DNA of 64,000 bases from Mycolicibacterium sphagni (GCF_002250655.1 NZ_NOZR01000014.1:62001-126000), one strand, 5' to 3'. Positions 53,106 to 62,516 are shown, counted from the stretch's first letter. Numbers and translations are program-made. The notes: generated by a model not told the origin, from the sequence alone.

Positions 53106-53663
53106 ATGCACACGCACAGCTTCGTCACGTACGAGGAATTCGGCCGCCGATTCTTCGAGCTGGCGGTCACCGAGGAGCGTGTTGCCGCCGCCTTCGCCGA
53201 GATCGCCGGCGGCGAGTTCGAGATGGGCCCGATGGCGCAGGGGCCGGCCGGGCTGGCCAAGGTCACCGCGAAAGTCAAGATCCAGCAACCGAGCGCCCGG
53301 CGCAGCGTCGGGGACACGATCACGTTCAACGTCCGCATCCCGCTGGTCATCGAGCTGGTGGTCGACCTGCGCGTCGACAAGCAGCGATTCACGGTGGACG
53401 GCGATATCGTGCTGCGTGCCACCGCGCGGGCGGCTGAACCGCTCCTGTTGGTCATCGACGTCGCCAAGCCCCGGGCCTCGGATATCGCGGTGAACGTGAC
53501 GTCGAAGTCGGTTCGGGGCGAAATCCTGCGGATCGTGGCCGGGGTTGACGCGGAGATCCGCCGGTTTGTCGCGGTCTACGTCGCCGACGAGATCGACAGC
53601 CCGGCATCGCAACAGGCAAAGGTGATCGACGTGTCCGAGGCGGTTGCATCCGCTTGGGACTGA
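53106..53663 (+). CDS. Conserved hypothetical protein
   Basis: 185 residues, no signal peptide or membrane helix. The start has SFVTYEEFGRRFFELAVTEE and the body alternates short hydrophobic strands (FNVRIPLVIELVVDLRVDKQ then FTVDGDIVLRATARA, ASDIAVNVTSKSV), suggesting a beta-sandwich or START-like lipid-binding layout. No known family is recognised with confidence. It is followed after 31 bases by the PAP2-like gene, with which it may be co-transcribed. Confidence 0.7.
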   Translation: MHTHSFVTYEEFGRRFFELAVTEERVAAAFAEIAGGEFEMGPMAQGPAGLAKVTAKVKIQQPSARRSVGDTITFNVRIPLVIELVVDLRVDKQRFTVDGDIVLRATARAAEPLLLVIDVAKPRASDIAVNVTSKSVRGEILRIVAGVDAEIRRFVAVYVADEIDSPASQQAKVIDVSEAVASAWD

Positions 53664-53694
53664 AGTCGACCGGGAAATCTGGATAATCGGTGCG

Positions 53695-54906
53695 ATGACC
53701 GCGACCGACATCGAGCAGGTAGCCGACTCGCCAGGGGCTTCGGACCGCCGAACCCGCCGGCTCACGCTGGCCCGCCGCGCCGCAGTCGCGATCTGGGCCG
53801 TTGCGATCGTATCCCTCACTGTCACAAATGGTTTGGCGTTCAATCGCGAATTGATCCTGGCCTACATCTGCACCGGACTGCTGGCCGCCAGCATCGGCCG
53901 GCGCAAGGTGTTGCTGATCGTCTGGGACTGGCTGCCGTTCGCGGCGGTCTTGATCGTCTATGACCTCAGCAGGGGAGTAGCACATCTGATCGGCACACCC
54001 ACCCAATGGTTGTGGCAGCCGGGGTTGGACCGCGCGCTGTTCGGCGCAGTGCCCACGGTCTGGCTCCAAGAGCACCTCAAGATGCCCACCCCGCCCTGGT
54101 GGGAGGTGGTCATCAGCACTGTCTACATGTCGTTTTTCATCCTCCCGTACGTGGTGGCAGGCGCGTTGTGGCTGCGCGACCGGGAGGAATGGCAGGCGTT
54201 CGTCCGTCGCTTCGTCGCGTTGTCGTTCACCGCACTGGTCATCTACGCGGTGCTGCCCGCCGCCCCGCCGTGGGCGGCCGCCCGGTGCAAGCCGGCCGAG
54301 GTCGCCGGCGGTCCCCCCGAGCCTCCATGCATGTTCAGGCCGGCTCCGCTGGCCGACGGCGGGCTGCTCGGACCAGTCAGCAGCCACCACACCGGTGCCA
54401 ACGACTTCGTGGAACGGATCTCCACCCGCGGCTTCGGCACACTGCACCTGGACGTGGCTCGTGCATTGCTCGACGAAGGCCAGGCCAGTGTCAACCTGGT
54501 GGCGGCCATTCCGTCGCTGCATGCGGGCCTGTCGGCGATGATCGCGGCGTTCCTCTGGGGCCGGGTGCGCCGGGCGTGGCGGCCGCTGCTCGCCGGGTAT
54601 GTCGCGATCATGGCCTTCGCGCTGGTGTATTCAGCCGAGCACTATGTCATCGACATACTGCTCGGCTGGCTGGTGGCGGTCGCGGTCGTGTTCGCGGTTC
54701 GCCGCTATGAACGCCGCCGGTCAACTGCGGCGCGGCTTGCCGGTGAGGTTCAGCGGCAGCCCGACGGTGCTGAGCTGGATGAGGACGTCCTCGACGCGAC
54801 CCCGGGGCACTTCGGCGCGCCACTCCGGCAGGCTTCCGGTCAGGTGGAGGGCGCCGGGTTCGAACGAGAGACTCGTCAGGGTCAGGCCGCTGGCCAGTTC
54901 CGGTAA
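53695..54906 (+). CDS. PAP2 family (AUR1/inositolphosphotransferase-like) membrane protein
   Basis: 403 residues from ATG 53695. Six or so membrane helices and the PAP2 active-site pieces AAIPSLHAGLSAMIAAF (Ser-x-His) and VYSAEHYVIDILLGW (His-x3-Asp) identify a lipid phosphatase or head-group transferase. The sequence becomes unlike a membrane protein after RRYERRRST near residue 342; the last 62 residues are encoded opposite the end of the LmeA-like gene and are Gly/Gln-rich. The original stop may have been lost, or the extension may be real. The likely role is turnover of phospholipid or polyprenyl phosphate at the membrane. Confidence 0.85.
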   Translation: MTATDIEQVADSPGASDRRTRRLTLARRAAVAIWAVAIVSLTVTNGLAFNRELILAYICTGLLAASIGRRKVLLIVWDWLPFAAVLIVYDLSRGVAHLIGTPTQWLWQPGLDRALFGAVPTVWLQEHLKMPTPPWWEVVISTVYMSFFILPYVVAGALWLRDREEWQAFVRRFVALSFTALVIYAVLPAAPPWAAARCKPAEVAGGPPEPPCMFRPAPLADGGLLGPVSSHHTGANDFVERISTRGFGTLHLDVARALLDEGQASVNLVAAIPSLHAGLSAMIAAFLWGRVRRAWRPLLAGYVAIMAFALVYSAEHYVIDILLGWLVAVAVVFAVRRYERRRSTAARLAGEVQRQPDGAELDEDVLDATPGHFGAPLRQASGQVEGAGFERETRQGQAAGQFR

Positions 54907-55524
54907 CCGCACCGGATAGGCCGGTGTCTTGGCCGGTAACGTCCACCGGCGCCGCCGGGTCCGCACCGCACGCGGATGCAGCCACAGCGTAGAGCCGTCC
55001 AGTTCCACCTCGACCTCGACACTGCCCAGCCCCGGGCGACGAGCCCAGCGCAACCGGGCCACACCGTCGTCGTCCACTTGGCCCGACAGGCGGGGCAGAG
55101 CTTCGGCGAAGACCTCGTCGAGCGCGTGCGTCGACACTTCCATGCTTACCTCGACCGGTGCGGCCACCAATACCGGAGGCACCCCCGGGCGCAGATGTAC
55201 GTTGTGCAGAACCACCGCTGCGCTCTCGAAATACCGCTCGTCCCAACGAATATCGGTGGCCGCAAGCCGGACGTCGTTCAGCTGCCCGACAGCGAGCCGG
55301 CGAAGATCCAGGCGTGAATCGAATTCGGTGACAGTCAACGTGATGTCCCCGTTGTCGAGCCGCACCGTCATGGTGCGGCCCACCACCAACCGCCTCACGG
55401 TCATGAACAGCGTTCGATACGCCACTGCGGCCCCGGAGCTCACGGCCGTCGACGGCCACACCGAGGACAACATGTCCAGCGGCCGAAGCAGATCCCAGCG
55501 GGCAAGACCAAGCGAACGTGCCAT
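54721..55524 (-). CDS. LmeA-like (DUF2993) protein
   Basis: 267 residues. The pattern of DUF2993/LmeA proteins is seen: VRLDNGDITLTVTEFDSRLD, LAATDIRWDERYFESAAVVL, then VEVSMEVSTHALDEVFAEAL and the strand pair ALHLTGSLPEWRAEVPR. LmeA acts in the periplasm in lipomannan and lipoarabinomannan maturation in mycobacteria; no clear signal peptide is present in this member, whose N-terminus begins ARSLGLARWDLLRPLD. It is the last gene of a minus-strand block behind the ferredoxin reductase (five bases). Its last 186 bases overlap the PAP2-like frame. Confidence 0.8.
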   Translation of the reverse strand: MARSLGLARWDLLRPLDMLSSVWPSTAVSSGAAVAYRTLFMTVRRLVVGRTMTVRLDNGDITLTVTEFDSRLDLRRLAVGQLNDVRLAATDIRWDERYFESAAVVLHNVHLRPGVPPVLVAAPVEVSMEVSTHALDEVFAEALPRLSGQVDDDGVARLRWARRPGLGSVEVEVELDGSTLWLHPRAVRTRRRRWTLPAKTPAYPVRLPELASGLTLTSLSFEPGALHLTGSLPEWRAEVPRGRVEDVLIQLSTVGLPLNLTGKPRRS

Positions 55525-55529
55525 AGCGG

Positions 55530-56633
55530 CTAGAGATCCAATTCCAGGTGGCCACCGTCAGGCGCGCGCGACACACAGGTCAGCATCATTCCGCCAGCAC
55601 GTTCCGGCTCGGTGAGAAGCGTATCCCTGTGCTGCACAACACCATTGGTTACCAGAATGCGGCATGTGCCGCAAAAGCCTTGCTGACAGGAGTACGGGGC
55701 GGCCACCAGCTCGCGCCGCAGTGCAGACAGCAGCGTCTCGTTCGGCCCGACCGTCACGGTCGCGCCGGTCGAGGCTATCGTCGCGGTGAAAGCGGTGCCG
55801 TCGACCACCGGAGCGGCGGCGAACCGTTCGAAATGCAGCTCCACGTCGTCACGGCCGGCCAGTTCCGAGCGGATCGCGGTCAGCATCGGCGCGGGACCGC
55901 AGGTGTAGACGGTTGTCCCGTCCGGGCAGTCGCCCAGCAGCTCCTCGGCGGTCGGCACCCCGTGCACGTCGTCGGTGCGGATCCGGATACGCGAACCGAA
56001 CCGGCGCACCTCGTCGAGGAACGGGATCGACTCCTGGCTGCGGCCGGCGTAGATCATCGACCAGTCCACACCGAGCCGGTCGGCCAGGCCGAGCATGGGC
56101 AGGACTGGGGTGATGCCGATGCCGCCGGCAATGAACCGCAGCCGCTGCGCGGGCGAACCGTAACCAGGCACCGTCAACGGGAATGCGTTGCGGGGGCCGC
56201 TGCTGGTCACGCTCGTCCCGATGGCAAGGCCGTCGTGCACCTCGACCGAACCGCCACCGCCGTCCGGGATGCGGCGCACGGCGATCCGGTAGCAGGTGCG
56301 CAGCCCCGGATCGCCACACAGCGAGTACTGGCGGATCCGGCCGCTGGGCAAGTGGATGTCCAGATGCGCGCCAGGATGCCAGGGCGGCAGCGGCCGACGG
56401 TCCGGTGCGGCCAGCGTCAGGGCGACGACGTTCTGATCGCGGGCGACCACCTGGCGCTCGACGATCTGGAGCGTGAGCGTGTGATCGCGGTCTGCAGGAG
56501 CCGCCGGCCTGCGAACCGCACCGCTGATCGCCCACAACGTCGTGATGGCGGCATCCGTGAGGCTGAGCGGAACGTCGTGGCGGGTGCGTCCTGACGCGCT
56601 GGGCGGCGCCGTGCGCAAACGAGGCAGCCGCAT
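55530..56633 (-). CDS. Ferredoxin-NAD(P) reductase with C-terminal 2Fe-2S domain
   Basis: 367 residues from ATG 56633, which shares one base with the upstream stop. Domain order: flavin-binding barrel (HLPSGRIRQYSLCGDPGLRT), NAD-binding domain (FIAGGIGITPVLPMLGLADR), and a plant-type ferredoxin with Cys ligands in SCQQGFCGTCRIL (C-x4-C-x2-C) and a fourth in LTCVSRAPDGGH. This is the phthalate dioxygenase reductase arrangement; the enzyme can feed electrons to Rieske oxygenases. It may serve the KshA-like or the Rieske enzyme in this window, but its neighbours here are a hydrolase-like and an LmeA-like protein. Confidence 0.9.
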   Translation of the reverse strand: MRLPRLRTAPPSASGRTRHDVPLSLTDAAITTLWAISGAVRRPAAPADRDHTLTLQIVERQVVARDQNVVALTLAAPDRRPLPPWHPGAHLDIHLPSGRIRQYSLCGDPGLRTCYRIAVRRIPDGGGGSVEVHDGLAIGTSVTSSGPRNAFPLTVPGYGSPAQRLRFIAGGIGITPVLPMLGLADRLGVDWSMIYAGRSQESIPFLDEVRRFGSRIRIRTDDVHGVPTAEELLGDCPDGTTVYTCGPAPMLTAIRSELAGRDDVELHFERFAAAPVVDGTAFTATIASTGATVTVGPNETLLSALRRELVAAPYSCQQGFCGTCRILVTNGVVQHRDTLLTEPERAGGMMLTCVSRAPDGGHLELDL

Positions 56634-57532
56634 CACAGGTGCGCGGCGCGGGCAGCCGGCGAGCTGGCCAGATAGGCGACCGCCTGGGCGGTGGAGCCCA
56701 CGTCCTCCGGCGAATAGTTGGGCCGGAAATAGGTCAGTGTCGCGCTGCCGAAGAGCTTGCGGTACATGGGCAACAGGCCGCGCTTGGAGTCGTCGGCCCG
56801 CAGTCGCTGCATCCGCCACCAGCTCATGTCCAGACTGGGATCGGTGCGGCACAGATACCACGCGCCGCGGTTGAAAAATCCGGCGATCAACGTCGCCGCC
56901 ATCGCCATCGAGCGGATCCGGTCCAGATAGCTGTCGTGGAAGTAGACCGCGACCTCATGGGCGACGTTGCGGTGCTCGACCTCTTCACTGCCGTGCCAGC
57001 GGAACACGTCGACGAGCGTGGGGTCGGCGCCGTAGTCATCCCAGCGGCTGTTGAGCGCGAAGTCGCCCAGCACGGCGGTGTAGTGCTCGATGGCTGCGAT
57101 CAGCCACAGCCGGTCGCAGAGGTGGTTGAGCCGGCGGCGCGGGTCGGTCGACGGAATCGGCGAGAGGACCTGGGCGAAGACGTAATCCAACTGGCGCAGG
57201 ATGGGCGCGGGGTCGACCCCGCGCGCGACCATCAGGTCCTGAAGAACCCGCTCGTGGACGTCGGCGTGGGTAGCTTCCTGGCCGATGAATCCTCGCATGT
57301 CCTCGGCTAGCCGAGGGTCTTTCACCAGCGGCAGCGCCTCGTTGTAGGTGGCGACGAACCAGCGCTCGGCCACCGGAAGGACGACGTTGAGCAACCCGAT
57401 CACATTGGAGGCCACGGGATGACCTGGAATCCAGTGCAAGGGCGCGTGCGAGACGTCGAACGCGACCTTGCGGGCCTGGATCTGGACCCGGCCGGGATCG
57501 ATTTCATGGTCGAAACGGCGTGGCCGCAGCAT
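56633..57532 (-). CDS. Metal-dependent hydrolase-like protein (PF10118 type)
   Basis: 299 residues, all-helical. Acidic and His pairs expected for a di-metal site are visible: GFIGQEATHADVHERVL, AAIEHYTAVLGD and WHGSEEVEHRNVAHEVAVYF. This is the predicted metal-dependent hydrolase family common in mycobacteria and proteobacteria; the reaction is not established, and a ferritin-like di-iron oxidase role is possible, which would suit the redox partner encoded next to it. The following reductase gene overlaps by one base. Confidence 0.8.
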   Translation of the reverse strand: MLRPRRFDHEIDPGRVQIQARKVAFDVSHAPLHWIPGHPVASNVIGLLNVVLPVAERWFVATYNEALPLVKDPRLAEDMRGFIGQEATHADVHERVLQDLMVARGVDPAPILRQLDYVFAQVLSPIPSTDPRRRLNHLCDRLWLIAAIEHYTAVLGDFALNSRWDDYGADPTLVDVFRWHGSEEVEHRNVAHEVAVYFHDSYLDRIRSMAMAATLIAGFFNRGAWYLCRTDPSLDMSWWRMQRLRADDSKRGLLPMYRKLFGSATLTYFRPNYSPEDVGSTAQAVAYLASSPAARAAHL

Positions 57533-57581
57533 GGGCAGAACCTCCCGGTCTGTTGCCGAGAAGTCTAGCCGAGAGGGGCTC

Positions 57582-57998
57582 TCAGCCGACCTGAGTCGGC
57601 GTCACCGTGACTGTGCCGGGGGCGCCCGGTGTCGGGCGGGTGCCGCCGTCAGACGGAATCGTGGGCCCGGCCGGGGCGGTACCGGCCGAGCTGGGCGGCG
57701 GAGCCTCGGGCTGAGCGGCCTTCGTGCAGTTCAGCATCAGCGACATCTTGCCGCTGGCCAGGTATTTCTGACTCTGGACGATGCATTGGGCCTGCGGGAT
57801 GTCGCTGCCGACCGAACCGCCGAACACAGTCTGGATGCCTTGGGCGTGCAGGATGGCGACGGCCTTGTAATACGGCTCGCCGAGAATGTTCATCGTTCCG
57901 CCGGCGTTGGGGTCGGCGTTGCTGGGCCCGATGCTGAGGGCGGCTGCTGCCGAACCCGCAACAAGCGCTCCGGCGGCCACCAGGATGAGCCTGTTCAC
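57582..57998 (-). CDS. Exported hypothetical protein with Pro-rich tail
   Basis: 138 residues from GTG 57998, preceded by GGAGG on the minus strand. A signal peptide (RLILVAAGALVAGSAAAALS) precedes a domain with YYKAVAILHAQGIQTVFGGS then VGSDIPQAQCIVQSQ and a second Cys in LMLNCTKA, a probable disulfide. The last 50 residues are Pro/Thr/Gly-rich. This layout is common in mycobacterial secreted proteins of unknown function. It is 49 bases ahead of the metal-dependent hydrolase-like gene. Confidence 0.75.
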   Translation of the reverse strand: MNRLILVAAGALVAGSAAAALSIGPSNADPNAGGTMNILGEPYYKAVAILHAQGIQTVFGGSVGSDIPQAQCIVQSQKYLASGKMSLMLNCTKAAQPEAPPPSSAGTAPAGPTIPSDGGTRPTPGAPGTVTVTPTQVG

Positions 57999-58148
57999 TC
58001 CAACCTCCGTCTGTGTCTCCGCGTCGAACATAGCGCAGATGCGGCAGGCGGGCCTGTGCGCGGCCCGCTGCGACGTGTATCGCCGCGAGGTGGCCGGAAC
58101 GTTTCACTGACGGCCGTCTGCCGGTTTGGGCGCAGAAGAAAGACGAGG

Positions 58149-59597
58149 TCAGCCGCCGTTGCCGCGGAGGATCTCCGCGGCGCAGCGCAGCCGGGAGTGT
58201 CCGGTTTCCTGCATGCAGATCCGGACCGGGGACTCGTTCTCAGTTGGCGGGACCGTCGTCGGCGACGACGTCACCACCGGGTTCGGGATCACGTCCTGGT
58301 GCACCGACCACAGGTAGCGCTCGGTGTATTGCAGCTGCGTGCAGTAGGCGGTCGCCCCGTCGGCAGTGGTGCCGGTTGCGCCCGGCTCGGTGCAGTTCGA
58401 CCCGATCACCGCGGTGGGTGTCGGCTGCACGGTGACGGTGTCGGTGCCGGTCGGCGCTGTGGTGGGCGGCGCTGTCGTGGGCGCCGGTGGTGGCGGTGGC
58501 GGGGGGACGACGAGGGCGCTGGTCGACGGCGTCGTGGTCGTGGTGTGGACGTCTTCGGAAGCGACGGTCTCGCCGCGATCGCGGCCTGCGATGAATGCCA
58601 CCGCGACCGCGATCAGCAGCACGACCAGCACCGCGATCAGAATCGCCGATCGCACCCGCGACCTGCGGGCCGCTGGTTCGGCGTCGCCGATCGGTGAGGC
58701 ATCGGTGATGGGAGTCAGCCGGGTGGCGTCGGTGTCGGTCAGGCCGTCACCGGACAGCGGTGTGGTGATGTGGTGGGCAAGAGCGCGGGCGAAATCTACG
58801 CACCGGTCGAAGCGGTCGGCGGGGTCCTTGGACAAAGCCTTGCGCAGCGCCGGGTCGAGGTTGGCGAGCTCGGGGCGGTGTTCGCCCACGCTCGGCGGCA
58901 ACGCGGACAGGTGCTGGCTGATGACGACGGCGGGGTTGGAGTGCTGGAACGGCGGCCTGCCGGTCAGCAGGTGATAGGCGGTGGCGGCAAGGGCATATTG
59001 ATCGGCCCGCCCGTCCATGTCGCGGCCCATCAGCTGTTCTGGGGCGGCGTAGGACACTGTGCCGACCGTCATATTGGTCTGGGTGAGCCCGCTCGCGTCA
59101 TTGTCCCAGCGGGCAATGCCGAAGTCCGCCAACAAAATTCGCTCTTCGCCGGATTCCTGCTTGGCGACCAGGATGTTTGCCGGCTTGACATCGCGGTGCA
59201 GCAGATGCCGCTGGTGTGCATAGTCCAGCGCCTCGGCCACCGCGGTGACGATATTGAGGACTTCACGCTGCGGCAGGCCGGTGGGGTAGCTGTTCAGCAG
59301 GTCGCCGGCGTCGGTGCCGTCGACGTAATCCATCGCGATCCACAGCTGCCCGTCGAATTCGCCTCGGTCGTGGACGCCGACGATGTGCGGGTCCCACAGC
59401 GTGGCCGCGATATCGGCCTCGCGTTCGAACCGGGCGCGGTACTCGTCATCACTGCTGACCGCGCCGGGTAGCACCTTGAGGGCGTCGTGGCGGGGCAGCC
59501 GCGGATGCTGGGCAAGGTAGACCTCGCCCATCCCTCCCGCGCCGAGCAATCGCAGGATCGTATAGCCGGCGAATGTCTCGCCTTCGGCCAGCGGCAT
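58149..59597 (-). CDS. Serine/threonine protein kinase, PknF-like
   Basis: 482 residues. The kinase domain (about 10-270) has [11 protein letters not shown], Lys41 of the ATP site, [10 protein letters not shown] with catalytic Asp136, and DFG with Asp158; all essential residues are present. One membrane helix lies near residues 315-340 ([20 protein letters not shown]), followed by a Pro/Thr-rich linker and an extracytoplasmic domain with two Cys pairs (SNCTEP, AYCTQL; RICMQE, LRCAAE). It is a sensor kinase of the PknF/PknI/PknJ type. The gene is nine bases behind a TetR gene and probably co-transcribed. Confidence 0.92.
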   Translation of the reverse strand: MPLAEGETFAGYTILRLLGAGGMGEVYLAQHPRLPRHDALKVLPGAVSSDDEYRARFEREADIAATLWDPHIVGVHDRGEFDGQLWIAMDYVDGTDAGDLLNSYPTGLPQREVLNIVTAVAEALDYAHQRHLLHRDVKPANILVAKQESGEERILLADFGIARWDNDASGLTQTNMTVGTVSYAAPEQLMGRDMDGRADQYALAATAYHLLTGRPPFQHSNPAVVISQHLSALPPSVGEHRPELANLDPALRKALSKDPADRFDRCVDFARALAHHITTPLSGDGLTDTDATRLTPITDASPIGDAEPAARRSRVRSAILIAVLVVLLIAVAVAFIAGRDRGETVASEDVHTTTTTPSTSALVVPPPPPPPAPTTAPPTTAPTGTDTVTVQPTPTAVIGSNCTEPGATGTTADGATAYCTQLQYTERYLWSVHQDVIPNPVVTSSPTTVPPTENESPVRICMQETGHSRLRCAAEILRGNGG

Positions 59598-59606
59598 GGC
59601 CCGATC

Positions 59607-60296
59607 CTACAAATGTCCTACTCGCGCGGGCCCGAAGTGCGCCAGGTAGTGGTGGGTACTGGTCCGAAGGGCGGGAAGTGCGCCGTCGATGACGCCGAGT
59701 ACCCGCAGGCAAGCGTCGGCGACATGGCCGGCAAGGGTGGCGTGGTCGGGCTGCGGCGGCTGCGACCACATGTTGACCAGAGATTCGACCAGGCGGAACG
59801 GCAGGTCCGCCGCGTCGTCGGCGACGCCGGTCGTCGTCAGGATGGATCGGCTGAGGTCGAGGTAGGCCAGTCGCAGGCGCTCCCGCTCGGTCCAGAAGGT
59901 CGCCAGCCGGGCTTCGCGCAGCTCAGGAAGTAGATACAGCGCACCCAGGTTCCAGCGCGAGGTCAGTAGCTGGGCGCCGTCGAACGCGGCCAGGGCATGC
60001 AGGCACTGCGCGGCCGCTGGTTCCGGGTCGGCGCGCTGCAGCGCGGACAGGAACGTCAGGGTCGGCGTGACGGTCTGGTGCAGTAGCGCGGACAGCAGCT
60101 CGTCCTTGGTCTTGAAATAGTGATAGAGCGAGGCCTGCCGGATGCCGACCGCTTCTGCGATCGCCCGGGTGGATGTGCTGGCGTAGCCGCGGGTGGTGAA
60201 CAGTTCCCCCGCGGCGTCGAGGATCTCCTCTCGCGCCGTCGTGCCGGGTCTGCGCCGTTCGGTCAAGCGCGGGCGACCCGCCCGCGTCGTCTCCAT
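59607..60296 (-). CDS. TetR family transcriptional regulator
   Basis: 229 residues from ATG 60296. The helix-turn-helix is REEILDAAGELFTTRGYAST then RAIAEAVGIRQASLYHYFKT. The ligand domain is large and Leu-rich. A perfect 8-base-arm palindrome lies 49 bases upstream (60345-60364) and is the likely operator for this gene and possibly the divergent ABC importer operon. It is followed by the kinase gene, an unusual link between TetR and Ser/Thr kinase control. Confidence 0.9.
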   Translation of the reverse strand: METTRAGRPRLTERRRPGTTAREEILDAAGELFTTRGYASTSTRAIAEAVGIRQASLYHYFKTKDELLSALLHQTVTPTLTFLSALQRADPEPAAAQCLHALAAFDGAQLLTSRWNLGALYLLPELREARLATFWTERERLRLAYLDLSRSILTTTGVADDAADLPFRLVESLVNMWSQPPQPDHATLAGHVADACLRVLGVIDGALPALRTSTHHYLAHFGPARVGHL

Positions 60297-60344
60297 GAGT
60301 CCGATGGTGGCCCACACCACCTGCGAAAAGACAGACCCAGGGAT

Positions 60345-60364
60345 TTTCTGTCACACGACAGAAA
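60345..60364. promoter_or_regulatory. Palindrome TTTCTGTC-ACAC-GACAGAAA, candidate TetR operator
   Basis: Perfect 8-base arms with a 4-base centre, between the divergent TetR/kinase unit and the ABC importer operon. An extra half site GACAGA lies just to its left (60330-60335). Size and symmetry fit a TetR dimer site. Confidence 0.65.
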
Positions 60365-60515
60365 CGCGGGATACCTATCGGTTACGCGCCGTCCTGGTTT
60401 GGTTACGCCAGCGACACCCATCGCGGCAAGCGGCCCGCAAAACTGTCAATCGACAGGCTGATGGCTCACCGGTGAGCTCATCCTCTGACTTCTGAACTAC
60501 CCGGGAGACTCTGCG

Positions 60516-62516
60516 ATGGCGAGCGCCGCAAGTGTTGCGCTACGACCTGACGCGGCGGCGACGACGTCGGCCGGCGATGTGGTCGCGGCGGTGGATGATC
60601 TGTGCGTCACGTTCCGCCGCAACGGCAGGAACGTGCACGCGCTGCGTGGAGTGTCCCTGCAGATCGCACCCGGCGAGATCGTCGGTCTGGTCGGCGAATC
60701 GGGCTCGGGCAAGAGCGTGCTCGGATTCAGCATGCTGGGGCTGCTCGGGCGCGCCAAGACCGTAGGCAACGTCCAGGTCTGCGGAACCGACATGCTCACC
60801 GGTGGGGCCAAGCAACTGCGTAAGGTCCGGCGGCTGGATCTCGGCGCCGTGTTCCAGGACCCGATGACGTCACTGAACCCCACCATGCGGATCGGAAAGC
60901 AGGTCGAAGAGGCGGCAGGCAGCAGCGAGGAAGCACTCAAACTGCTGACCGCCGTTGGTATTCCGGAGCCCGAGCGACGGATGCGGGCCTATCCGCACGA
61001 ACTCTCTGGCGGCCTGCGACAGCGGGTGATGATCGCGATCGCGGTGGCAGGCAACCCCGAGCTGATCATCGCCGACGAGCCGACCACCGCACTCGATGTC
61101 ACGGTGCAAGCCCAGGTGCTGGCCCTGCTGCAGCGGCTGCGTACCGAGATCGGCTGCAGCATCGTGCTGATCACCCACGACCTCGGAGTTGCCGCCCAGA
61201 TCGCCGATCGCATCGCGGTGCTCTATGCCGGGCGGATCGCCGAGATCGGGCCGACCGCAGACGTTCTGGCCGCTCCTGCGCATCCCTATACCCACGGCTT
61301 GCTGCTGTCGCGCCTCACCTTGGAAACCGCACGCGACCGGCCACTGGCCGCGATGGCCGGGCAGGTGCCCAGCGCGACCGCTCCGCTGCCGGGCTGCGCG
61401 TTCGTACCGCGATGTGCGCTCGCCCGCGCGGAGTGTTCGGCCACACCGCCGGATCCGGTCGTCATCGCCACCAATCGGGTGAGCGCCTGCATCGTTGCGC
61501 CCGAGCAGATGCGGGCCGAACTGGCCGCTGTGGTGGCCGCCGAGACCGAGGCGTTCGCCGCTGAAGCCGACGTCGATACCGGGCAGCCGCCGGCCGTCGA
61601 CGTCCGCGCCGTCACCAAGGCGTTCACCGTTCGCCGCCGCTGGCTGGACCGCTCAGGTGCCAGGCAGAGCAAACTGCAGGCGCTACGCGGCGTGTCGCTG
61701 ACGGTGACGCATGGCGAATCGGTGGCGCTGGTGGGGGAGAGCGGATCAGGCAAATCGACCCTGCTGCGGATGATCGCCGGGCTGGACACGCCCACCACCG
61801 GTGACGTCGCGCTGGCCGGAAATCAGCGCCCCCAGATGGTCTTTCAGGATGCCGGTGCGTCACTGACGCCGTGGCTGTCAGTAGGCGAGCTGATCGGTGA
61901 GCGACTGCGCAGCACGGACATGTCGCGTGGCGAACGCAAGGACGCCGTCGCGAAGGTCCTCGAGCGGGTCGGCCTGCCGCAGGACGTGGTCAAGTCCCGC
62001 GCCGCGCAGCTGTCCGGAGGCCAGCGCCAGCGGGTGTCGCTGGCGCGGGCCACAGTGATCCCGCCACAGGTGCTGCTGTGCGACGAACCGACGAGTGCGC
62101 TCGATGTGTCGCTGGCGGCATCGGTGCTCAACCTCATCGGCGAGCTGCGTCGCGGACTGGACATGTCGGTGGTGTTCGTGACCCACGACCTGTCGGTAGC
62201 CCGCGTGGTGGCCGACCGGATCGCGGTGATGTATCTGGGCCGCATCGTCGAGATTGGCCCCGCCGAGGACGTCATCGGTCGGCCGACGCACCCCTACACC
62301 CAGGCCCTGGTTGACGCGATCCCGGATCTGGGCCGCGACTGCCGGGTCTTGTCCGGCGAGCCGGCCAGCCCGCTGTCACCGCCCACGGGGTGTGCGTTCC
62401 ACCCGAGATGTCCGATCGCGATCGACGCGTGCAACGACATCGCACTCGACGTACGGCTGGAAGGCGTTCCCGGCAGCCCGCACCAGGTCGCCTGCATCGA
62501 ACGGAAGGCGCGCTGA
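60516..62516 (+). CDS. ABC importer ATPase, two fused nucleotide-binding domains (DppD-DppF type)
   Basis: 666 residues. Domain 1 (about 25-290) has GLVGESGSGKSVLGFSMLG, the signature LSGGLRQRVMIA and IIADEPTTALDVTV; domain 2 (about 360-640) has ALVGESGSGKSTLLRMIAGL, LSGGQRQRVSLA and LLCDEPTSALDVSL. Each half ends with the oligopeptide/nickel importer C-terminal Cys motif (PGCAFVPRCALARAECS and TGCAFHPRCPIAIDACN), which in this class can bind an iron-sulfur cluster. The fused form replaces separate DppD and DppF proteins. It overlaps the permease gene by one base. Confidence 0.95.
   Translation: MASAASVALRPDAAATTSAGDVVAAVDDLCVTFRRNGRNVHALRGVSLQIAPGEIVGLVGESGSGKSVLGFSMLGLLGRAKTVGNVQVCGTDMLTGGAKQLRKVRRLDLGAVFQDPMTSLNPTMRIGKQVEEAAGSSEEALKLLTAVGIPEPERRMRAYPHELSGGLRQRVMIAIAVAGNPELIIADEPTTALDVTVQAQVLALLQRLRTEIGCSIVLITHDLGVAAQIADRIAVLYAGRIAEIGPTADVLAAPAHPYTHGLLLSRLTLETARDRPLAAMAGQVPSATAPLPGCAFVPRCALARAECSATPPDPVVIATNRVSACIVAPEQMRAELAAVVAAETEAFAAEADVDTGQPPAVDVRAVTKAFTVRRRWLDRSGARQSKLQALRGVSLTVTHGESVALVGESGSGKSTLLRMIAGLDTPTTGDVALAGNQRPQMVFQDAGASLTPWLSVGELIGERLRSTDMSRGERKDAVAKVLERVGLPQDVVKSRAAQLSGGQRQRVSLARATVIPPQVLLCDEPTSALDVSLAASVLNLIGELRRGLDMSVVFVTHDLSVARVVADRIAVMYLGRIVEIGPAEDVIGRPTHPYTQALVDAIPDLGRDCRVLSGEPASPLSPPTGCAFHPRCPIAIDACNDIALDVRLEGVPGSPHQVACIERKAR

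Noticed and set aside
53106-53843. 262-codon minus-strand frame over the conserved hypothetical gene
   Set aside because: The plus-strand protein has better composition and gene spacing, while the minus frame is Arg/Asp-rich and runs across two plus-strand genes.
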